Source: Ceratodon purpureus
Lineage: Eukaryota > Streptophyta > Bryopsida > Pseudoditrichales > Ditrichaceae
Direction: 5' to 3'
DNA length: 64,000 nucleotides
Assembly (NCBI GenBank): GCA_014871385.1
Contig: CM026428.1
Coordinates: 6,799,471 to 6,863,470, forward strand
Shown here: positions 57,933 to 64,000 of the stretch, piece after piece
How the letters are laid out: every line of letters begins with the position of its first letter
Numbering within the stretch: the stretch's first letter is position 1
Notes under the pieces: generated by a model
Databases searched by the model: none
What the model was told of the DNA's origin: nothing
What the model saw: only the letters and a program-made list of their open reading frames with translations
Position numbers and translations under genes: made by a program

Positions 57933-58094
57933 GTTGTCATTAGATTAATATTAAGGACTTTTAGAAACTCCAAAAAAGTTTATTAAAAAAAAATTAAAAT
58001 TAAATTGAATAGTATATATTTTTGGAATCGTAAATGGAAAAAAAGAAAAAAATCGTAAATTGAAATTTTGAAAAAAAAAAAAAAGATGAAATTT

Positions 58095-61000
58095 TCATTG
58101 CAACAGAACTTCTGGGTAAACAACATTAACAGTGTTGGACACCGTACTGTTTTGTGGAAGCAATGCTGAAATATGATTTGGAGAAGTTGCTCTTGAAAGC
58201 GCAACATATAACTGTCCATGACTAAAAACTGGGATTCTAATATCTAATCCTACATACTTTACAGATTGGCCTTGGGACTTGTTAATTGTCATGGCAAATG
58301 CCAATCGCACTGGAAACTGCCGCCTACTGAAATGGAATGGCAATGCAGTAGAAGAAGGAGTCAAAGAAATCCGTGGTATAAAAACATGCTCGCCTGCATG
58401 CGGACCGAAAAGTAAACGTGCTTCTAAAACACGGTGCGAAAACCGTGTGAGAACCATTCTAGCTCCATTGCAAAGTCCTTGTTTTGGAGCAAGGTTTCGC
58501 AATAAAATGATAGGACATCCAATTTTCAAATCAAGTTTTGACAATGGAATGCCAGACAAATCCAATGAGTTCAAATACTCAGATGGATATGCAGCATGAT
58601 TGTCTGCACCAGCTTCAACAGTATTCGAATCAGCGCTCCTAAAAGTTTCGAGATTGCCAGGAAAAGATTGCAAAATCTCCTTGTTGATTAAATCAACATC
58701 TGTATTGCGAGCACTTAATATTGTTCGATCTCGAAAATACTGATCTTCATGTAAAGACATGTCGTCAATGTTGTTGTAGATGTTGTCGATAAGACATCGA
58801 ATAGAGGAAACAATGTTAATCCAATTATGCAATTGAATCATATTGCAATTTGCGTCATCAAAATTAGAGCCATCGCCTACTTGTAATAGCCATTGAGCAA
58901 ATTCCCTATTTGCAAGAGATGCGTTTTGCAAACGCATATTGATGGAAAGGTTCATGATTCTAACATGTTGCCATATTGTAGATCGGCGAAGACACGCTCC
59001 AACAATTTGAGGTCTGGAACCTCTTGGAATAACCGGCAGGATCTGTCGAAAGTCACCTCCAAACACAACGGTAACACCCCCAAAAGGAGAATTTGAATCA
59101 CGAATGTCTCGCAGTGATCGATCCACTGCTTCTGCACAATGTCGGTGTTGCATAGGAACTTCATCCCAAATAATCAAAGAAGCCTCACGAAACACATCCG
59201 CATATTCAGAGTTTTTGTTAATAGTGCACATGGAAAATTCATCAACTTCAAAAGGAATTTTGAAAGTTGAATGAGCAGTGCGGCCTCCATGAAGAAGGAG
59301 AGCAGCAATTCCAGAAGAAGCAACACATAAAACAATTTTTCCTCTGCTTCGTACATTTGCAGTCACGATGTTGTAGAGGAATGTCTTCCCTGTACCAGCA
59401 GGACCATTAACAAAAAAAACCACACCAGACCGGTCTTCAATGGAACTGAGTATGGCATCATAACAATACCGTTGCTCTCCATTGAGTTGTGGTTCATGCT
59501 CCTGAACATAAAGTTCGAGGTCCTCACGATTCCATTGTAGTTGTTCATTGATGAATCGATTACCACGATGATGGGACCAATTTAGAGTTGGTATTGGCAT
59601 TGGGGGAAACAAAGAAAGGTTTCTGTTTGACTGCTCACGTAATATTTCATCAATGAGAAAAAGGCCAAAATCGTATACTTCTTCTTCACTCGGTTCAGAT
59701 AATCCATAGTGTTGGCGAAGACGATGACGTAAGTCATCACACAGATGAGGACGAAATCGCTGCCATAATAACTCAGGATGAGAAGGGTTGCATTCGGAGA
59801 GTATAACCACAAACAAATTGCGCAATGATGCACCGGTATGCATAATAGATGCTTCTTCTAAGCAATGAATCCACTCTCCATCATCTTGTAATAAGCCTAG
59901 AGCATTACAAGCATCTTTGAAGGTTCCATGTACAACTCCATTCACCGTTCGTAGATCTTCAAATGAGCGAGGCCCAGCAATAGTCGTTAGTAGAAGTCGC
60001 AGATAGAAACGTTCGCCTTCAGCTGGTCTTGCAAAATACAACCTACCGATAGCAAAGCCTCTTTCACGAATCTTCCATGTACTCTCCTGTTGTTTCCAAA
60101 CATAATGTTGGGGAAACTCTTGATATGTCAACCGACGGGCATTTTCATCTGTAGCACACATCCTAAAGAACTCTGTCAATCTGGTTCTTTGAACTTGGCC
60201 ACGATTCAAGACAGTGAGAGGGTCTTCGCGAGTATTAAAAATCACACGATGCATCCCTGGCAAATGTAAATGTAGCCTAACAACATTGGGATCTTCATCG
60301 TGCATCGTCATTTTGAGTAAACGTCGCACAGCCTCCGATGCTCCAATGTAACGTGCATCTAGGTATTGCTTGATCTCATCTTGTTCCTCCCCAATCCTCA
60401 AAGTAGCCCTATCATGACCTTTATAGATGTATTTATGGATATATTTAACTGCATGAACAGATGCACAAACTTCAATGTTAATATGGCAGTCATACTTTCG
60501 TGTCAAATCAGGGTTATAGGGAACAACATGGCTGTTGTTGAAGAAAAATCCGTGTTTTTCAAAATTGCGTCCATCATTGCGTCGACGATAAAGAGGGTAA
60601 CCATCTTGGTCCATTGCAGTTTGATCTTGGAAAGATTTAGGAAAGCGTTTTGTGCATTGTCCAGTCTCGTCAAGACACCGATCACGAGTACATGGTCCAT
60701 GGACCATGTGCTTTAGGACCATACCAAAAAGTTCAGGGTCCTCTTGTTCATTAGGGAACTCTGCACATACTATTCTATCAACTTGGCAAGGTTCTCTTAT
60801 CTTGTCTTCATTAGCAAGAAAGATCAGAAAGTGCATATGAGGCAAAGTCCGCTTTTGGAACTCAATGACAAAAACGTGGGCAACAGATTTTCCAAAAAAA
60901 TGCATCTTTCTGATATCAGCCATGAGTGCATTGCGCTTGAGTTCAAATACGCGCGCTACGATATCAGGCCGATCTGCTGCAGTTTGTCCAGGCAAAAGTG

Positions 61001-61832
61001 CTTCTTGTATCTCACGCCAATTGGGATTTGCCGTCATGGTTCCAAAAACATCTGGATGTTGAAAAAATTTGGTTATGGCCATGGAATCCTGAAACAATTC
61101 AAACATGTTCCGAGCACTACCAATGTGACTTGATGGAAGAATAATACGACGCCCCAAGTTTTCAAGATTCATGTTTCTTTCTCCATCATCTTGTAGTGCA
61201 TCAGCAAGGCCTTGATACAGATCGGCACGCAAATCCGATTGATTCATTCGGATATAGTTCAATCTATTTTGTTCGGTCGCAGCCCAAGCATCGACAATGA
61301 ATTGCTGAAATAACTTCCCACCACAAAGAATGGTAGAAAACTCTGAATTCCGTGGGAATAACCGAAAAGCAAAGTATTCTCTTTGGGTCAGCCGACCTTC
61401 ACCATTAGAATGGGTTAGACCTTCATGCCATCCAAGCTCCCCAAATGGAAATAACAGCACATAGTGCAATGGCAAGTAAGCAGGATGACACTCATTAATA
61501 CGTTCCAAGAAATGACCTTCCCCTCTTAGTCGAAGCACAATATCTCGTGTTCCTTGTGGTCGATCTTCCTCTCCAGGTATTAAAACAGCTATCTCACTGC
61601 CTGCCGGAAGATTGTAGCGTCTTCGATCCATTTCACCTTCAAAATGCAAATGCGCAACAACATTTGGAATTCTTCTACCACATTGTTGTTGTTCTTGTTG
61701 TTGTTCTTGTTGTTGTTGTTCTTGTTGTTGTTCGAACTCCATCATGATTTCATATGCTTGTTTGTAGTGTCTATGAAACGCATGATGAGTTTGTAATAAT
61801 GATTGAATCTCCAGCATAGTAGTTGAGTACAC
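58095..61832 (-). CDS. Helitron Rep/helicase (HUH endonuclease plus PIF1-like helicase), main frame
   Basis: Open for 1245 codons without a stop; the listed first codon is GTG and no host-type ATG context is evident, because the true protein begins in the adjacent upstream frame. Near residue 40 is a Gln/Glu-rich run coded by a triplet repeat (61680-61735). The Rep domain has the HUH motif LPHMHFLIF (about residue 330) and the two-tyrosine motif KYIHKYIYKG (about 464), the active site of rolling-circle nucleases. The helicase has Walker A GPAGTGKTFLYN (about 809), Walker B LIIWDEVPM, motif GGDFRQILPVI, and motifs V-VI TINKSQGQS and YVALSRA near the C-terminus. All catalytic residues looked for are present. 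Role: cuts and joins DNA during rolling-circle transposition, in the nucleus. Confidence 0.93.
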   Translation of the reverse strand: MYSTTMLEIQSLLQTHHAFHRHYKQAYEIMMEFEQQQEQQQQEQQQEQQQCGRRIPNVVAHLHFEGEMDRRRYNLPAGSEIAVLIPGEEDRPQGTRDIVLRLRGEGHFLERINECHPAYLPLHYVLLFPFGELGWHEGLTHSNGEGRLTQREYFAFRLFPRNSEFSTILCGGKLFQQFIVDAWAATEQNRLNYIRMNQSDLRADLYQGLADALQDDGERNMNLENLGRRIILPSSHIGSARNMFELFQDSMAITKFFQHPDVFGTMTANPNWREIQEALLPGQTAADRPDIVARVFELKRNALMADIRKMHFFGKSVAHVFVIEFQKRTLPHMHFLIFLANEDKIREPCQVDRIVCAEFPNEQEDPELFGMVLKHMVHGPCTRDRCLDETGQCTKRFPKSFQDQTAMDQDGYPLYRRRNDGRNFEKHGFFFNNSHVVPYNPDLTRKYDCHINIEVCASVHAVKYIHKYIYKGHDRATLRIGEEQDEIKQYLDARYIGASEAVRRLLKMTMHDEDPNVVRLHLHLPGMHRVIFNTREDPLTVLNRGQVQRTRLTEFFRMCATDENARRLTYQEFPQHYVWKQQESTWKIRERGFAIGRLYFARPAEGERFYLRLLLTTIAGPRSFEDLRTVNGVVHGTFKDACNALGLLQDDGEWIHCLEEASIMHTGASLRNLFVVILSECNPSHPELLWQRFRPHLCDDLRHRLRQHYGLSEPSEEEVYDFGLFLIDEILREQSNRNLSLFPPMPIPTLNWSHHRGNRFINEQLQWNREDLELYVQEHEPQLNGEQRYCYDAILSSIEDRSGVVFFVNGPAGTGKTFLYNIVTANVRSRGKIVLCVASSGIAALLLHGGRTAHSTFKIPFEVDEFSMCTINKNSEYADVFREASLIIWDEVPMQHRHCAEAVDRSLRDIRDSNSPFGGVTVVFGGDFRQILPVIPRGSRPQIVGACLRRSTIWQHVRIMNLSINMRLQNASLANREFAQWLLQVGDGSNFDDANCNMIQLHNWINIVSSIRCLIDNIYNNIDDMSLHEDQYFRDRTILSARNTDVDLINKEILQSFPGNLETFRSADSNTVEAGADNHAAYPSEYLNSLDLSGIPLSKLDLKIGCPIILLRNLAPKQGLCNGARMVLTRFSHRVLEARLLFGPHAGEHVFIPRISLTPSSTALPFHFSRRQFPVRLAFAMTINKSQGQSVKYVGLDIRIPVFSHGQLYVALSRATSPNHISALLPQNSTVSNTVNVVYPEVLLQ

Positions 61833-62476
61833 TCTGGATTACGCTCCATTCGAATGTTAGTTGCCTCAGTAGTATCAATAAAATAAAGTTGAGCATATTT
61901 GGGTGTTTCACCAACAGTAGGCAACAACGATCCACTCAGATGTCTTAATTCTCCTTGGAATTTAAAAACATAGGGACCATTTCCTGCAACGTATGTATTG
62001 GAAGTTGAAGTCCCAACAGAAGTAAACGCAAAGGCAGCATTGTATCTCCGGATATTTGTACGAAATTCTTTAGCTTGTTCGTTGTCACCTTCAAATAACT
62101 GGTGCAACCGTTGTGGAGGATATCGCAATAAAGGAAGGCTCACCTTGCCTTTTAGACAACAAGATCCAAATTGTGGATTTAGAGTACTTGAGGTTGTCAA
62201 TCTTTCATCACTCCAATGTAGTCCACGACAGTAAGTACAAACTCGATCCATGCGACCCAAATAATGAGGAGTCAAATCCATCCGCCCGCGTCTTCCTAAT
62301 CGTAACCTCTCCAAACGTACTTCATGTGCACCGCCATCTTCTCTGGCTCTGCTAGTTCTTCGTGCTGCACGTCGCCTCAATAACTGCTCATACATACTTT
62401 GACTTTGCACCTCGGCAACACCTCCAGCTCTATGGCTGTAAGGCAAAGTATCTTCTTCTACCAATGAATTGTCCAT
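61742..62476 (-). CDS. N-terminal part of the Helitron Rep protein, separated by a frame change
   Basis: Starts at a true ATG (62476) and reads into a C-x2-C...CC zinc-finger-like block (VCTYCRGLHWSDE... SCCLKGKVSLP), then RRYNAAFAFTSVG, YVFKFQGELRHLSGSLLP and YAQLYFIDTTEATN. These are the conserved N-terminal segments of Helitron Rep proteins. Near 61832 the expected continuation lies in the next frame (the 58095-61832 frame), so this frame's last 30 residues are out-of-frame readthrough. A one-base indel, a frameshift during translation, or a sequencing error would all explain it. Confidence 0.85.
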   Translation of the reverse strand: MDNSLVEEDTLPYSHRAGGVAEVQSQSMYEQLLRRRAARRTSRAREDGGAHEVRLERLRLGRRGRMDLTPHYLGRMDRVCTYCRGLHWSDERLTTSSTLNPQFGSCCLKGKVSLPLLRYPPQRLHQLFEGDNEQAKEFRTNIRRYNAAFAFTSVGTSTSNTYVAGNGPYVFKFQGELRHLSGSLLPTVGETPKYAQLYFIDTTEATNIRMERNPECTQLLCWRFNHYYKLIMRFIDTTNKHMKS

Positions 62477-63018
62477 TTTTCATGGACAAAATATATATAT
62501 ATATATATCACATAATCACCTGCATCATGTCAAATGTAATAATAAATAATATGAGCTAAAGGTATCAAATATATTTTTTTAATATTTATTTATAATAAAA
62601 ATTCTTAAAATACATCTAAACATTAGAAAAAAAATGAGGAATGTGACATACAGATACTTTTCAAGATATTTGGATAAATGTTATTGAATATCAAAATCTT
62701 TATTATCATTAATTCTTCAAGGTTATTTGAAGTTCAAAGAAAATGTGATGCTTATAATATGTATACATTGAGCTCAAAAACAATAAAATTAAAGGCATGC
62801 ATAATTTTCACTTCTAACATTCAAAACAACAATTTCAAAAATGATTTTCATCATTGGGATTGAAAAGACACAAATTCCAAAAAACCTTGCAATAGAATAT
62901 TGAGTTGATAGTCTAATAATTTATAGCAAAAAACAACAATATTTTATTTAAAACAAACGCTATACTATATAATAAACAGAAGGAAATAAACATGTAAAAG
63001 TCTTTTCAAACTACAACG
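62477..63018. other. AT-rich gap between two Helitron frames
   Basis: Contains an AT microsatellite at 62490-62508 and no recognised gene. It may be an intron or the promoter region of the Rep gene. Confidence 0.5.
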
Positions 63019-63642
63019 TCAAACAGTAATATCTTCTTCATCTGATTCTGGAACACGATCTAGCGATTGCGGCAACAAAGCTATAGCTTCTCGTACAGCA
63101 CGGCGATCCAATGGTATATTTCTATTCTGCAACGACCTAGCACGTTGTTCATCTTCAAGCCTTTGTCTACGAATATTAAGAGCAATAGCCCTATTTCGTT
63201 CTGATCGAGCTTGTTGCTCAATTCTGATTCTCTCCCTTGTTGCACGAATTGCCAATGCCGCATCTCTGTTTCGAATCATCCGTTGACGTTGAGAGTTTGC
63301 ACGTCGAACCAAAGCCTCTTGTCTGTTCATTTCCGACCGTAACAAAGCAAAATTTGGAATGGTCACCACATCACTCGAGGGAATTCCTTGATCCAACGGT
63401 GCAAGAAATGGCCCAATGGCGGAAAGATCTACATGATTTTGGGAGGGTTCAACTCCTCTGCCAACATCTAAGGCTGTAGATGAAGGAATAGAGTTTGGAA
63501 TCTCCAGGAACTCTGAAGCTAACAATGACCCTTGAGGTGACATAATCACGGACATTTGAGATGGTTGTTGTCGTTGTACTCGATCTCTAACCATAGAACG
63601 TAGAGCACGCACACTCATAGCTTCACGACGAAATCGATTCAT
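63019..63642 (-). CDS. Arg-rich Helitron-associated protein of unknown function
   Basis: From the ATG at 63642 the frame has 207 codons. It is strongly basic and built of imperfect repeats such as RRANSQRQRMIRNRDAALAI, then RATRERIRIEQQARSERNRA and IALNIRRQRLEDEQRARS. Similar Arg-rich repeat regions precede the Rep domain in some Helitron proteins, so this may be an upstream exon of Rep or a separate gene; no clear splice link was established. It ends acidic (ESDEEDITV). Confidence 0.55.
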   Translation of the reverse strand: MNRFRREAMSVRALRSMVRDRVQRQQPSQMSVIMSPQGSLLASEFLEIPNSIPSSTALDVGRGVEPSQNHVDLSAIGPFLAPLDQGIPSSDVVTIPNFALLRSEMNRQEALVRRANSQRQRMIRNRDAALAIRATRERIRIEQQARSERNRAIALNIRRQRLEDEQRARSLQNRNIPLDRRAVREAIALLPQSLDRVPESDEEDITV

Positions 63643-64000
63643 ATTGGTAAATGATATGAAAAAATGTCTTCTAAATATTCTGTAATTGAAAATGAAATCA
63701 GATAAAATTATCAATCTCAAATAAAATATTCAAAATCAAATCTCCAATAAATGTTTTACAATATTATATTAAAATGAAGTAAAAGTTTGTAAAGCGGTCG
63801 TTCGCAATCGTCCAAAGGTTTAAATACCTTCGGTCTATCCAACAACGTCCGTACAACCCACTCCCGGTACCATCCAAGAACTCAAATGCAATATGCACGA
63901 GTCCTAAAGACTAACCAGGAGTGGATTATAGTAAGAAATAAATAAAATGGTCCCAACTTCACACCAATTCGTAGAACTCCACAAAGGTCTGCAATGCCCT
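63643..64000. other. Right edge, probably inside the Helitron
   Basis: No gene recognised. The sequence from 63780 on is less AT-rich and may be leader sequence of the Helitron transcript. The Helitron 5' terminus was not seen. Confidence 0.4.

Larger units (their letters stand above)
57906..64000 (-). mobile_element. Autonomous-type Helitron, 5' end beyond the window
   Basis: On the minus strand the element ends at 57906 with CTAG followed by host-side T. The CTAG is preceded by a hairpin (CGTGC, loop TCAACG, GCACG; plus-strand positions 57917-57921 and 57928-57932), the classic Helitron 3' terminus. Upstream it carries three frames on the same strand: a Rep/helicase, its N-terminal zinc-finger part, and an Arg-rich protein. 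No TC terminus matching the 3'-adjacent copy was found before the right edge, so the element is at least 6.1 kb long. Confidence 0.87.

Noticed and set aside
60366..61133. Plus-strand frames opposite the Helitron helicase
   Set aside because: Shadows of the long minus-strand Rep/helicase frame.

Overview
The window looks like nuclear DNA of a bryophyte, most likely a moss. This is an inference. It rests on short introns with GT-AG splice sites, an AT-rich background with a few GC-rich intron-poor genes, a hydrolase-NBS (HNL-type) resistance-gene relic of the kind first described in bryophytes, a DPY-30-type protein of the sort found in flagellar complexes, and a Helitron with an intact helicase frame. 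The species cannot be fixed from sequence alone.

Left part (1-14.1 kb): about 4 kb of AT-rich DNA without a recognisable gene, then an F-box/kelch-like gene (minus strand, two exons), a LYRM1-type LYR-motif gene (plus strand, four coding exons), a tRNA-Gln, and an 11-exon PMT-type (DUF248/Methyltransf_29) methyltransferase gene on the minus strand. Its exon phases all agree and give 644 codons.

Middle-left (15-21.5 kb): a graveyard. An alpha/beta-hydrolase/NB-ARC pseudogene has a frameshift, two in-frame stops and no LRR. It is followed by a mosaic of repeats and a broken multi-exon gene that ends in a tyrosine-recombinase-like motif. At 22.2-23.9 kb lies an intronless U2AF65 retrocopy with an intact frame.

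Middle (24-40 kb): mostly non-coding DNA. It holds an inverted copy, 20 kb away, of the LYRM1 3' half plus tRNA-Gln; a plant protein of unknown function whose leader intron consists of tandem repeats; and the 3' exons of a DPY-30-domain gene.

Right part (40-57 kb): a complete seven-exon CWF19L2/CwfJ-type splicing gene (805 aa), a pair of related membrane-associated proteins of unknown function (one interrupted by a stop) separated by a 1-kb element with terminal inverted repeats, a single-exon mitochondrial dicarboxylate carrier, a MITE, and a TSSC4-like gene. Three genes (U2AF65, CWF19L2, TSSC4) belong to pre-mRNA splicing.

Right edge (57.7-64 kb): an autonomous-type Helitron on the minus strand with its 3' terminus (hairpin plus CTAG) inside the window and its 5' end beyond the edge. 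A 246-bp non-autonomous Helitron abuts it head to tail. Gene models were built by hand from splice sites and reading phase; homology statements come from recognised motifs, not from a database search.
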